Position numbers and translations under genes: made by a program. Below are positions 24,647 to 35,207 of a stretch of 64,000 bases of DNA, in pieces (position 1 is the stretch's first letter; each line of letters starts with the position of its first letter). The notes below the pieces were generated by a model that made no database searches, was not told the DNA's origin, and saw only the letters and a list, made by a program, of their open reading frames with translations. Source of the stretch: Agromyces protaetiae (lineage in GTDB: Bacteria; Actinomycetota; Actinomycetes; Actinomycetales; Microbacteriaceae). The DNA lies in contig NZ_CP133018.1 in the NCBI RefSeq assembly GCF_030866785.1, positions 2,480,001 to 2,544,000 of the forward strand, read 5' to 3'.

Positions 24647-26176
24647 TCAGCCAACCCTTCGCATCGCGTTGGCGACGGCGACCGCGCGGAGCGGCGCCGC
24701 AGCCTTGTTCCGCGACTCCTCGTATTCCGACTCGGGATCCGAGTCGGCGACGAGCCCCCCACCGGCCTGCACCCGGGCGACGCCGCCGGAGATCGTGGCG
24801 GTGCGGATCGCGATGGCGAGATCGGCGTCGCCGCCGAAGCCGAAGTAGCCGACCACTCCCCCGTACACCCCGCGCTGCGCGGGTTCGAGCTCGTCGATGA
24901 TCTCGAGCGCGCGCGGCTTCGGCGCGCCCGACAGCGTGCCGGCCGGGAAGGTCGCCCGGAACACATCGATCGCGTTCCGCCCGCCCGAGAGGTCACCCTG
25001 GACCGACGACACGAGGTGCATGATGTGGCTGAACCGCTCGACCCGCATGAACTCGGTCACCTCGACCGTGCCCGCCTCGCACACCTTCGCGAGGTCGTTG
25101 CGGGCGAGATCGACGAGCATGAGGTGCTCGGCCTGCTCCTTGGGGTCGTCGACGAGCTCGGCCTCGAGGTCGGCGTCGGCCTCAGGCGTCGCCCCACGCG
25201 GCTTCGAACCCGCGATCGGGTGCGTGTAGACGCGTCCGTCCTCGACCTTCACGAGCGCCTCGGGCGAGGACCCGACGATCCAGTACGGCTCACCGTCGGT
25301 GTCCTCGAGGTGCAGCAGATACATGTACGGGCTCGGGTTGAGGCTGCGCAGCACGCGGTACACGTCGATCGGGTGCGCGGTCGACTCCTGCTCGAAGCGC
25401 TGCGAGATCACCACCTGGAAGATGTCGCCCTCGCGGATGTACTCCTTCGAGCGTTCCACGGCCGCGAGGAAGTCCGCCTTCTCGGTCCGGTGCCGTGGCG
25501 TACCCGTCGCCGAGAGGTCGATCTCCGCGAGCCAGGCCTCGGCCGGCGCGGCGAGCGCCGCCTGCATGCGGTCGAGGCGCCGTTGCGCATCCGCCCACAG
25601 CCCCGAGGCATCCTGCTCGCCGTCATTCAGCGCCGACGCGACCAGCTGGACCGTTCCCGTGCGGTGATCGATGACCACGAGCTCGGAGACGAACGTGAAC
25701 GCCTGACCGGGCACCGCGAAGTCGGCCGGCGGCCGGTTCGGCAGATGCTCGATCTGCCGGATGGCGTCCCAGCCGATGAACCCGACGAGCCCGCCGGTCA
25801 GCGGCGGCGCGCCCGGCACGTCGGCGGTCGCCCAGCGCTCATAGAGCGCCTCGAGCGCGGCGAGCGGCGCGAGATCGGATGCCTCGCCGAGGGCGCGCGC
25901 CGCGGACAGGCCGTGATCCTGCCAGACCACGCGGCCGTCGCGCTCGGTGAGCACGCCGTACGAGGCGACGCCGACGAACGAATAGCGCGACCAGATGCCA
26001 CCCTGCTCGGCGGACTCGAGCAGGAACGTTCCGGGCCGACCCGCCGCCAGTTTGCGATAGATGCCGACCGGCGTCTCGCCGTCGGCGAAGAGCTCGCGGA
26101 CCACCGGAACCACCCTGCGGCCCTCGAGGAGCGCACCGAAGTCCTCGAACCTGGTGGTGGCGGACGTGGCGGTCAT
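24647..26176 (-). CDS. trpE: Anthranilate synthase component I
   Basis: Makes anthranilate from chorismate and ammonia or glutamine, the first committed step to tryptophan. 509 residues. N-terminal feedback domain contains LLESAEQGGIWSRYSFVG; the chorismate-binding domain shows QRFEQES, PSPYMYLLHLED, SPEALVKVEDGRVYTHPIAGSKPRG, HLMLVDLARNDLAKV and GTLSGAPKPRALEII. The glutamine amidotransferase partner (trpG) and trpD are not in the window. ATG 26176 has a GGAG six bases upstream. It lies 34 bp after hisI, so it probably shares the his transcript; there is no room for a trp attenuator. Confidence 0.96.
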   Translation of the reverse strand: MTATSATTRFEDFGALLEGRRVVPVVRELFADGETPVGIYRKLAAGRPGTFLLESAEQGGIWSRYSFVGVASYGVLTERDGRVVWQDHGLSAARALGEASDLAPLAALEALYERWATADVPGAPPLTGGLVGFIGWDAIRQIEHLPNRPPADFAVPGQAFTFVSELVVIDHRTGTVQLVASALNDGEQDASGLWADAQRRLDRMQAALAAPAEAWLAEIDLSATGTPRHRTEKADFLAAVERSKEYIREGDIFQVVISQRFEQESTAHPIDVYRVLRSLNPSPYMYLLHLEDTDGEPYWIVGSSPEALVKVEDGRVYTHPIAGSKPRGATPEADADLEAELVDDPKEQAEHLMLVDLARNDLAKVCEAGTVEVTEFMRVERFSHIMHLVSSVQGDLSGGRNAIDVFRATFPAGTLSGAPKPRALEIIDELEPAQRGVYGGVVGYFGFGGDADLAIAIRTATISGGVARVQAGGGLVADSDPESEYEESRNKAAAPLRAVAVANAMRRVG

Positions 26177-26210
26177 CGGGGCTCCAGTCGGTCGGTTGCG
26201 GTACGGGTCG

Positions 26211-26653
26211 TCAGTCGGTCTCGGCGGGGTCGCCCTGCGCGACGCGAAGCCGGTCGGCGTCGAAACAGGTGCGGGTGCCGGTGTGGCAGGCCGCGCCGAT
26301 CTGCTCGACGCGCACCAGCAGCGTATCGGCGTCGCAGTCCAGCGCCGCGCTCTTCACGTACTGCGCGTGGCCGGACGTGTCGCCCTTGCGCCAGTACTCC
26401 TGTCGCGAACGGGACCAGAACGTGACGCGACCCTCGGTCAGCGTGCGCCGCATGGCCTCGCGGTCCATCCAGCCGAGCATGAGCACCTCGCCCGTGTCCC
26501 ACTGCTGGATGATCGCGGGCAGCAGCCCGTCGGCGTTGAACGCCGCGCGATCGATCGCGGTCTCGTCGGGCGACCAGGGCTCCCGGTCGCGCTCGAGCTC
26601 CTCGTCGCCGGGATCCGGCGAGGCATCCGTGGCGCGTGCGCCAGTGGCATCCG

Positions 26654-26657
<4 letters not shown>
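26211..26657 (-). CDS. hisI: Phosphoribosyl-AMP cyclohydrolase
   Basis: Third step of histidine synthesis: opens the adenine ring of PR-AMP. 148 residues. Motifs [38 protein letters not shown], the metal site [12 protein letters not shown] and the zinc ligands CHTGTRTC are complete. An N-terminal extension of about 35 acidic residues precedes the core. The start overlaps the hisF stop by four bases (ATGA). It is the single-domain form; the partner HisE is separate at 28316-28579. Confidence 0.96.
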
Positions 26658-27415
<758 letters not shown>

Positions 27416-27423
27416 CGCCGGCC

Positions 27424-28266
27424 TCACAGCCTCGCGGCGTGGATCGCGGAGACGAGGATCGCGCGCGCGCCGATCTCGTAGAGCTCGTCCATGACGTGGT
27501 TCATGTCGGTGCGCGGGATCATGACCCGCACGGCCACCCACTCGGGGTCGTGCAGCGGCGAGACCGTCGGCGACTCGAAGCCGGGCGCAGCCGCCGTCGC
27601 GCGCTCGAGGTGGGCGACGGGCACGTCGTAGTCGAGGAGCACGTACTGGCGCGCGACGAGCACGCCCTGCAGCCGCCGCAGGAGTGTCTGCGCACCGGGC
27701 TGCTCGGTGCCCGACCCGATCAGCACGGCCTCGGACTCGAGGATGACCGGGCCGAAGATCTCGAGGCCCGCCTTCCGCAGCGTGCCGCCCGTCGAGACGA
27801 CGTCGGCGACCGCGTCGGCCACGCCGAGGCGTACGGCCGACTCGACCGCGCCGTCGAGCTTCACGAGCTTGGCGGTCACGCCCTGCCGGGCGAGGAAGTC
27901 GCCCACGAGGCCCGGGTAGCTCGTGGCCACCCGCACCCCCTCGAGATCGGTGAGCTCGGCGAAGCCGCCGCCGGTCGGCGCGGCGAACCGGAACGTCGAG
28001 TCGCCGAATCCGAGCGAGGCGATCTCGGGCGCCTCGGAGCCGGAGTCGAGCAGCAGGTCGCGGCCCGTGATGCCGACGTCGAGCGCACCCGAGCCGACGT
28101 AGGTGGCGATGTCGCGCGGGCGGAGGTAGAAGAACTCCACCCCGTTGCGCGGGTCGGCGACGACGAGCTCGCGCTGGTCGCGGCGGCCGGTGTACCCGGC
28201 CTCGTAGAGCATCTGCGCGGCGGTGTCGGAGAGCGAGCCCTTGTTGGGCACGGCGATTCGGAGCAT
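27424..28266 (-). CDS. hisG: ATP phosphoribosyltransferase (long form)
   Basis: First and feedback-controlled step of histidine synthesis. 280 residues, with the C-terminal regulatory domain of the long, HisZ-independent form. Start [16 protein letters not shown], the PRPP site region [25 protein letters not shown], and [14 protein letters not shown] are seen. ATG 28266 is chosen because families begin at [10 protein letters not shown]; an upstream ATG at 28302 would add 12 residues. It follows hisE by 49 bp. Confidence 0.95.
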   Translation of the reverse strand: MLRIAVPNKGSLSDTAAQMLYEAGYTGRRDQRELVVADPRNGVEFFYLRPRDIATYVGSGALDVGITGRDLLLDSGSEAPEIASLGFGDSTFRFAAPTGGGFAELTDLEGVRVATSYPGLVGDFLARQGVTAKLVKLDGAVESAVRLGVADAVADVVSTGGTLRKAGLEIFGPVILESEAVLIGSGTEQPGAQTLLRRLQGVLVARQYVLLDYDVPVAHLERATAAAPGFESPTVSPLHDPEWVAVRVMIPRTDMNHVMDELYEIGARAILVSAIHAARL

Positions 28267-28315
28267 GTCAGGCTTTCGTGTCGACGAGAAGAGATCGGTC
28301 ATGAGGTGGTCCGAT

Positions 28316-28579
28316 CTACAGATGTCGGTACACGTCGGCCGGCGTGAGCCCCTTCGCGAGCATGAGCACCTGCAGGTGGTAGAGCAGCTGCGAGATCTCT
28401 TCAGCGGTCTCGTCGTCGGTCTGGTACTCGGCGGCCATCCAGACCTCGGCCGCCTCTTCGACGATCTTCTTGCCGATGGCGTGCACGCCCGCGTCGAGCT
28501 GACGCACGGTGCCGGAACCCTCGGGGCGGGTGGCGGCGTTGTGGCTCAGCTCGACGAAGAGGTCGTCGAAGGTCTTCAC
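28316..28579 (-). CDS. hisE: Phosphoribosyl-ATP pyrophosphatase
   Basis: Second step of histidine synthesis. 87 residues, the usual size. The MazG-like metal motif [36 protein letters not shown] is complete. GTG start seven bases after a TAGGCT box, implying a leaderless mRNA. It is the first gene of the hisE-hisG-hisF-hisI-trpE run. Confidence 0.96.
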   Translation of the reverse strand: MKTFDDLFVELSHNAATRPEGSGTVRQLDAGVHAIGKKIVEEAAEVWMAAEYQTDDETAEEISQLLYHLQVLMLAKGLTPADVYRHL

Positions 28580-28586
28580 GCGGACC

Positions 28587-28592
28587 AGCCTA
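28587..28592 (-). promoter_or_regulatory. -10 box of leaderless hisE
   Basis: TAGGCT on the minus strand, seven bases before GTG 28579, in the 27-bp gap after rpe. This marks the start of the his-trp transcription unit; no T-box or attenuator leader fits in the space. Confidence 0.55.
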
Positions 28593-28606
28593 CCGGTGCG
28601 GCAGGG

Positions 28607-29269
28607 TCACTCGTGGCGGTGGGCCGCCACGGCCGCACGGAGCTCGGCGATGCGCTCGGCCGGCTCGCCGCCGTACACGGCCGACCCCGCGACGAACGTG
28701 TTCGCGCCGGCCTCGGCCGCGATGCCGATGGTGTCCTCGGTGATGCCGCCGTCGACCTGCAGCCAGACGTCGAGGCCCGCCGTGCGGACCGCGTCGGCGA
28801 CGCGCCGGAGCTTCGGCATGGTCTCGGGGATGAACGACTGGCCGCCGAACCCCGGCTCGACGGTCATGATGAGCACCTGGTCGAACTCGGGCAGGAGATC
28901 GAGGTAGGGCGTGGCATCCGTGCCGGGCTTGAGCGCGATGCCCGCCCGCGCGCCGATCTCCCGGAGCCGGCGCGCGAGCGCGACGGGCTCGCCGGCGGCC
29001 TCGGCATGGAACGTCACCGACTGCGCGCCCGCCTCGGCGTAGCTCGGCGCCCAGCGGTCGGGGTCGTCGATCATGAGATGGACGTCGAGCGGGATCGGCG
29101 AGACCTGCTGCAGGCGCTCGACCATCGGCAACCCGAACGTGAGGTTCGGCACGAAGTGGTTGTCCATGATGTCGACGTGCACGAGGTCGGCGGTCGCGAT
29201 GCGCCCGAGCTCACGCTCGAAGTTGGCGAAGTCGGCGGCGAGGATGCTCGGGTTGATGCGCGTCGTCAC
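28607..29269 (-). CDS. rpe: Ribulose-phosphate 3-epimerase
   Basis: Interconverts ribulose 5-phosphate and xylulose 5-phosphate in the pentose phosphate pathway. 220 residues, TIM barrel. [16 protein letters not shown], the metal site [38 protein letters not shown] and the metal/phosphate site [11 protein letters not shown] are present. GTG start six bases after a TAGGCT box. An inverted-repeat cluster lies just upstream of this promoter. Confidence 0.97.
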   Translation of the reverse strand: MTTRINPSILAADFANFERELGRIATADLVHVDIMDNHFVPNLTFGLPMVERLQQVSPIPLDVHLMIDDPDRWAPSYAEAGAQSVTFHAEAAGEPVALARRLREIGARAGIALKPGTDATPYLDLLPEFDQVLIMTVEPGFGGQSFIPETMPKLRRVADAVRTAGLDVWLQVDGGITEDTIGIAAEAGANTFVAGSAVYGGEPAERIAELRAAVAAHRHE

Positions 29270-29275
29270 CCGGCC

Positions 29276-29281
29276 AGCCTA
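29276..29281 (-). promoter_or_regulatory. -10 box of leaderless rpe
   Basis: TAGGCT on the minus strand, six bases before GTG 29269. The repeat element 29315-29388 starts 34 bp upstream, abutting the expected -35 position. Confidence 0.55.
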
Positions 29282-29314
29282 CCGAGCGCCGGCACAGTAC
29301 TGCGGCGCACAGTC

Positions 29315-29388
29315 CGCGCCACTTCTGCACTGCCGCGCCACTTCTGGTCGCCAGAAGTGGCGCAGTGGTGCAGAACTGGCGCAGCAGG
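29315..29388. repeat. Nested direct and inverted repeats between rsmB and rpe
   Basis: Two 19-bp-period direct copies of CGCGCCACTTCTG (29315-29327, 29334-29346) are followed by two inverted copies, CAGAAGTGGCGCAG (29352-29365) and CAGAACTGGCGCAG (29371-29384), also at 19-bp period. The central pair forms a perfect 13-bp hairpin (29335-29347 with 29351-29363, loop 3). It is 8 bp past the rsmB stop and upstream of the rpe promoter. Terminator or protein-binding array. Confidence 0.7.
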
Positions 29389-29396
29389 CGACGAAC

Positions 29397-30956
29397 TCAC
29401 CCGGCCCGGCGCACCAGGGCGATGAACATCGCGTCGGTGCCGTGCCGGTGCGGCCAGAGCTGCGCGGTGCGGCCGTCGCCGGCGAGATCGAGCGGATGCC
29501 TCGACAGCGCCTCGAGCGCCGCGCGCGTGTCGACGGGCTCCAGCTCGTCGCCCCAGCGGCCGATTGCGGCCGTGAGCGACCCGTGGGTCTCGGCCGTGTG
29601 CGGCGAGCAGGTCACGTAGGCGAGCAGGCCGCCCGGCCTGAGCGCGCGCACCGCGGCGTCGATGAGTTCGCCCTGCAACGCGGTGAGCTCGCCGACGTCG
29701 GACGGCGCTTTGCGCCAGCGCGCCTCGGGTCGGCGGCGCAGGGCGCCGAGCCCGGTGCACGGTGCGTCGAGCAGGATGCGGTCGAAGCCCTCGGGCGCGC
29801 CGAGCGCCGCCGGGTCGAGCTCGCGGCCGTCGCCGACGCGCACGTGGACGTCGAGCGGAACGCCCGCGATCGAGCGGCGCACGAGCTCGGCCCGCGCCGG
29901 TGCGAGCTCGTTGGCGACGAGTGTGGCGTCGCCCGCGAGCGCCTCGGCCGCGAGCACGGCGGTCTTGCCGCCGGGGCCCGCGCAGAGGTCGAGCCAGCGC
30001 TCCCCGGGCTCGATCGGCCGGGCGCGCGTCAGCGCGAGCGCCGCGAGCTGCGAGCCCTCATCTTGGACGCGCACCCGCCCCTCGTGCGCGGCGACGAGCG
30101 CGAGCGGATGCTCCGCGGTGATCCCGATCGGCGAGAACCGGTTCGGGTCGCCGAGCTCGTCGGGCGTCTCGTCGCCGAGTCCGGGCAGCACGGCGAGATT
30201 GACCCGTGGCGACGCATTGTCGGCCTCGAGCAGGGACTCGAGCTCGCCGGCGCGACCGTCGCGGTCGAGCGCGGTGCGGAGTGCCCGGACCACCCACTGC
30301 GGGTGCGAGTGCAGCACCGCCAGGCGGGCGTCCTCGGTGCTGGTCTCCTCCGCCACGAGCCGGCGCCATTCGGTCACGTCCGTGCGCGAGATCTTCCGGA
30401 GGACGGCATTCACGAACCCCGCCGCAGCCGGTGCGACCCGGTGCGCGAGCGCGACCTGCTCGTGCACGGCCGCGTGGGTGGGCACGCGGGTCGCGAGGAG
30501 CTGATGCGCACCGAGCCTGAGCACGTCGAGCACGGCCGGGTCGATGTGCTCGGGCGGCCGGTTCGCCGCGAGCTCGATGACCGCGTCGTAGTACCCCTGG
30601 AGACGGAGCGTGCCGTACGTGAGCTCGGTCGCGAGCCGAGCATCGGCCTCGTTCAGGTGCGCGCGCTCGATGCGCGCCGGAAGCAGCAGGTTCGCGTACG
30701 CCTCGTCGGCGCGGACCGCTTCGAGCACGTCGAAGGCGACCTGACGTGCCGGGGCGACCTGGCGGGATGCCGGGGACGCTCGGCGACGGTTCGGCGCCGC
30801 GTCGTCGCGACGCGGGCCGTTGCCGCCCGACCGCTCCGGGCGATCGCCGTCGCGCCGGCCGGCCCCGCCCGAACCACGACCGCGGTCCGCATCGTCGCGG
30901 CCGCGGCGGTCCGCATCGTCGCGGCCGCGGCGGTTCGCGCCCTCGCGGCCGCTCAT
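29397..30956 (-). CDS. rsmB: 16S rRNA (cytosine-967-C5)-methyltransferase (RsmB/NOL1-NOP2 family)
   Basis: 519 residues. An N-terminal basic, disordered extension (about 1-65, rich in Arg/Gly/Asp) contains a 24-bp DNA tandem duplication (30883-30930). It is followed by a NusB-like RNA-binding domain (about 68-205) and a SAM methyltransferase domain: LDLCAGPGGKTAVLAAEAL near 335, DAPCTGLGALRRRPEARWRK near 397, and catalytic Cys in YVTCSPHTAETHG near 447. The start overlaps the fmt stop (ATGA), so fmt-rsmB are coupled. The extension probably aids RNA binding. Repeat 29315-29388 follows the stop. Confidence 0.94.
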   Translation of the reverse strand: MSGREGANRRGRDDADRRGRDDADRGRGSGGAGRRDGDRPERSGGNGPRRDDAAPNRRRASPASRQVAPARQVAFDVLEAVRADEAYANLLLPARIERAHLNEADARLATELTYGTLRLQGYYDAVIELAANRPPEHIDPAVLDVLRLGAHQLLATRVPTHAAVHEQVALAHRVAPAAAGFVNAVLRKISRTDVTEWRRLVAEETSTEDARLAVLHSHPQWVVRALRTALDRDGRAGELESLLEADNASPRVNLAVLPGLGDETPDELGDPNRFSPIGITAEHPLALVAAHEGRVRVQDEGSQLAALALTRARPIEPGERWLDLCAGPGGKTAVLAAEALAGDATLVANELAPARAELVRRSIAGVPLDVHVRVGDGRELDPAALGAPEGFDRILLDAPCTGLGALRRRPEARWRKAPSDVGELTALQGELIDAAVRALRPGGLLAYVTCSPHTAETHGSLTAAIGRWGDELEPVDTRAALEALSRHPLDLAGDGRTAQLWPHRHGTDAMFIALVRRAG

Positions 30957-31900
30957 CGAGCGATCACCTCATCGGCCGACATCCCGCGCCACCAGTCGGC
31001 GGCGTCCATCACGTTGCGGCCGGCGGGCTGCACGCGGAGCAGTTCCATCGCCCCGTCAGCGGTGCCGACGAGGACCCGCCTGCCGACCGTGGAGATGCGC
31101 CCGGGGGTGCGGGTGGGCGCGGTGTCGATCGCGGCGACAGCCTGCTCAGCGGGCCGCGCCTCGAGGATCTTCAGCCGCATGGCGTCGAGCTCGGTGAACG
31201 CACCCGGTTCGGGCGTCACGCCGCGGAAGCGTGCGTCGACCTCGGCCGTCGAGCGGGTCCAATCGAGCCGGGCGTCCTCGATCGCGAGCTTGGGGGCGAA
31301 CGACGGCTCGCCCTGCTGGGGCACAGCCCTGGCCGAGCCGTCGGCGATGCGGTCGGTCACATCCGCGACGAGTCCCGCACCGTCTTCGGCGAGCGCGGCG
31401 AGCAGATGGCCCGCGGTCTCGTGCGGCGCCACCTCACGGCGGAACTCGCCGTACACGTCCCCCGCGTCGAGTTCGGGCACCAGATGGAACACCGACGCCC
31501 CGGTCACCCGGTCGCCCGCGATGAGCGCGTGCTGCACTGGCGCGGCGCCGCGCCACGCGGGCAGCAGCGAGAAGTGGAGGTTGATCCAGCCGTGCGCCGG
31601 CCGCGAGAGCAACGGCTCGCGCACGAGCCCACCGTAGGCGACGATCACGCCGAGGTCTGGCTCGAGCGCACCGATGCGCTCGGTCGCCGTCTCATCGAGC
31701 CGCGCCGCCTCGATCACGGGCAGGCCGAGCTCCTCGGCGGCGGCGTGCACGGCCGACGGCGTGAGCACGCGCTTCCGCCCGAGCGGTGCCGGCGGGCGTG
31801 TGACCACCCCGACGACCTCGTGCGGGCCCGCAGCGAGACGGCGCAGCGTGGGCACGGCGGGCGCGGGCGTTCCCGCGAAGACGATCCGGAGCTGTGGCAC
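30953..31900 (-). CDS. fmt: Methionyl-tRNA formyltransferase
   Basis: Formylates initiator Met-tRNA with 10-formyl-tetrahydrofolate. 315 residues. N-terminal LRIVFAGTPAPAVPTLRRL, the folate/catalytic site INLHFSLLPAWRGAAPVQHALIAGD with GASVFHLVPELDAGDV, and a C-terminal tRNA-binding domain are seen. The frame is open to an ATG at 31969 inside the inverted repeat, but GTG 31900 gives the family N-terminus VPQLRIVFAGTP. Upstream gene is priA, across a long hairpin element. Confidence 0.95.
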   Translation of the reverse strand: MPQLRIVFAGTPAPAVPTLRRLAAGPHEVVGVVTRPPAPLGRKRVLTPSAVHAAAEELGLPVIEAARLDETATERIGALEPDLGVIVAYGGLVREPLLSRPAHGWINLHFSLLPAWRGAAPVQHALIAGDRVTGASVFHLVPELDAGDVYGEFRREVAPHETAGHLLAALAEDGAGLVADVTDRIADGSARAVPQQGEPSFAPKLAIEDARLDWTRSTAEVDARFRGVTPEPGAFTELDAMRLKILEARPAEQAVAAIDTAPTRTPGRISTVGRRVLVGTADGAMELLRVQPAGRNVMDAADWWRGMSADEVIAR

Positions 31901-31945
31901 ACCCCATTCTCCCAGCCTCTCCACCCTCCGAGGTTCGCCCCCTGT

Positions 31946-32019
31946 CGCGTTGGAGGACAGAATTCGCATGAGAGGTCGGTATCGTTCGACCTCTCATGCG
32001 AATTCTGTCCTCCATCGCG
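31946..32019. repeat. Long perfect inverted repeat between priA and fmt
   Basis: A perfect 28-bp palindrome arm pair (31951-31978 with 31987-32014, loop 8) that extends to 33 bp with one mismatch (31946-32019). It includes GAATTC in each arm and is less GC-rich than its surroundings. It is 15 bp past the priA stop and 46 bp before the fmt GTG. No T run follows. It may be a terminator, a protein-binding site or a small mobile/palindromic element. Confidence 0.8.
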
Positions 32020-32034
32020 TCAGGGCGGGCGGGG

Positions 32035-34011
32035 TCAGGGGAGGTCGGGGTCGTCGAAGCGGACGCGGAGCACGGGCGGGCGGCCCGGGCCGCGGCCGGC
32101 GACCGGACGGCGGCGCTCGGTCGCGGTGCGGATGGTCTCGGCCTTGAGCGCGGCCGCGACGGCGTGCCCCGCGCCGTAGTCGAAGCGAACGACCGCACGC
32201 TCGAGCCCGTCGTCGAGCGGCATCGGACCGAGGAGGTCGACGCCCGGTGCCGCGTCGCGGGCCAGCTCGGTCGCGCGGGCGAGGCGGTCGGGCGCGGCCG
32301 TCACGCTCGCCATGCGTACCGCGGGCGGGAAGCGCACGGCACGGCGCCCAGCGAGCTCTTCCGCGGCCCACTCGGGCTGTCGCCAGGTCGCGAGCGCCGT
32401 GCCGAGCGCGCCCGCGACGCCCACCAGGAAGACGGATGCCCCCGGCGCCGCGAGCGCCGCGGTGTTCGACCACCAGCGCAGGCAGTCTTCGGCGACGCGC
32501 AGGGACTCGCGCAGGAGCATCCGCTCGCCGTCGAGGAGCAGCACCGCACGATAGCCGCCGTCGGCGACCGGCTCAGCCCCGCGCGTGGCGACGACGAGCG
32601 CGGGCTCGGGCCCCACGCGGAGCACCTGCCGCTCGCCGTCGGCGAGGATCACGCGGGCCCGCGGGAAGGCGCGACCGAGCTCTTCGGCGGTGCGCGTCGC
32701 GCCGATCGTCGCCGCCCGGAGCTTGGTCGACTCGCACACCGGGCACTTCCAGCCGGCGGTGCCGGTGCCGCACAGGTCGCAGCGCGGCGCCCCGCCCGAC
32801 GCCGGCACCTCGATGCGCCCACCGCACGCCGCGCATTTGGCCGGCTCGCGGCAGCGATCGCAGACCAGGAGTGGGGTGTGCCCAGGCCGCGCGACCTGGA
32901 CGAGCACCGGCCCCTCGGTGACCGCCTGCTGCGCCTGCCGCCACGCCGACGACGGGATGCGCGCGGACCCGGGCTCGGGCGACGCCTGCTGCTCGGTGAG
33001 CACGATCCTCGGCCGCACGTGTCTCACCGGGTCGATCTCGTGCACCCAGCCGAGCTCGACGAGCCGGGTGACCTCGACGCTCCGCGTGTGCCCGAGGAAC
33101 AGCAACGCCGCACCCGACTGCTCCTGCCGGATGAGCGCCGCATCGCGCGCGTGGACGCCGGGTGCCAAGGGCTCGGCGTACAGCGGGTCGCCGTCGTCCC
33201 AGATCGCGATCAGCCCGAGCCGCGCGGCCGGCGCATAGACCGTCGATCGATTGCCGATGATCACGCGCGCCGCCTCGCCGGTGGCGTCGAGGAACGCGCG
33301 GTACCGGTCGCCGCCGGACTGTCTCGCGTCGGTGCGCAGCACCCGCCGGGCGTCGACGACGTCGGCGAGCGCGGCCTCGAGCTGCTCCTGATCGCGGTGG
33401 TCGGGCACGACGAGCAGGCTCGACCGGTCGGCCGCGAGGGCCGTGCGCGCGACCTGCGCGAGCGTCACCGCCCACGAGCCCACCCACGTCCCGGAGTCGA
33501 GGCGGAGGAGCCGGGGATTCGCGGCGAGAGACATCCGCTCGCCGCGTTCGATGCCCGACTCGACCCGACCCGGCTCGAACCCCTCGACCGGCGCGACCTC
33601 GGGCAGTGGGCCGGGCTCGCCGTCGCCCGCGCCTTCGCCTGCGCCCGCGGCGAGCCAGGACCGTTCGACCCGCACGTAGCGCGACGGGATCGCGAGCCGC
33701 AGGATGTCGCTCGCATTGCCGGCAGCGCGGTCCGCGGCCGCGCGGGCCAGCCGCCAGACCTCGGGGGTGAGCAACGGGACCCCGCCGACGACGTCCTCCA
33801 GGTCGCTCAGCCGGCCGCCGTACTCGCTCGTGTCGACGAGCTCGACGATCCATCCCTGCGCGATCCGGCCGCCGGTGCGCAGCGGCACCTTCACCCGCAC
33901 ACCGGCCCGCGCGACGTCACGAAGCCGCTCGGGCACGCGGTAGTCGAACAGCTGGTCGAGCTGCGGCAGCGGCGAGTCCACGAGGACCCGCGCCACCGGC
34001 CCCTCGGCCAC
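32035..34011 (-). CDS. priA: PriA-like primosomal protein N', helicase motifs degenerate
   Basis: 658 residues. The N-terminal DNA-fork-binding domain (RVLVDSPLPQLDQLFDYRVPE, about 8-110) and the zinc-binding region (CDRCREPAKCAACG...CDLCG...CPVCES, about 390-440) are kept. The ATPase centre is not: where PriA has GVTGSGKT this protein has WAVTLAQVARTALA, and the DEEH box reads IWDDGD. Actinobacterial PriA proteins commonly lack helicase activity; it probably acts as a replication-restart loading factor rather than a motor. The start is 2 bp after metK, so it is co-transcribed with metK-coaBC. Confidence 0.9.
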   Translation of the reverse strand: MAEGPVARVLVDSPLPQLDQLFDYRVPERLRDVARAGVRVKVPLRTGGRIAQGWIVELVDTSEYGGRLSDLEDVVGGVPLLTPEVWRLARAAADRAAGNASDILRLAIPSRYVRVERSWLAAGAGEGAGDGEPGPLPEVAPVEGFEPGRVESGIERGERMSLAANPRLLRLDSGTWVGSWAVTLAQVARTALAADRSSLLVVPDHRDQEQLEAALADVVDARRVLRTDARQSGGDRYRAFLDATGEAARVIIGNRSTVYAPAARLGLIAIWDDGDPLYAEPLAPGVHARDAALIRQEQSGAALLFLGHTRSVEVTRLVELGWVHEIDPVRHVRPRIVLTEQQASPEPGSARIPSSAWRQAQQAVTEGPVLVQVARPGHTPLLVCDRCREPAKCAACGGRIEVPASGGAPRCDLCGTGTAGWKCPVCESTKLRAATIGATRTAEELGRAFPRARVILADGERQVLRVGPEPALVVATRGAEPVADGGYRAVLLLDGERMLLRESLRVAEDCLRWWSNTAALAAPGASVFLVGVAGALGTALATWRQPEWAAEELAGRRAVRFPPAVRMASVTAAPDRLARATELARDAAPGVDLLGPMPLDDGLERAVVRFDYGAGHAVAAALKAETIRTATERRRPVAGRGPGRPPVLRVRFDDPDLP

Positions 34012-34013
34012 GC

Positions 34014-35203
<1,190 letters not shown>

Positions 35204-35207
<4 letters not shown>

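Noticed and set aside
31946..32019. Insertion sequence end or miniature transposon
   Set aside because: No transposase, no target duplication could be seen and the two arms are contiguous; kept only as an inverted repeat.
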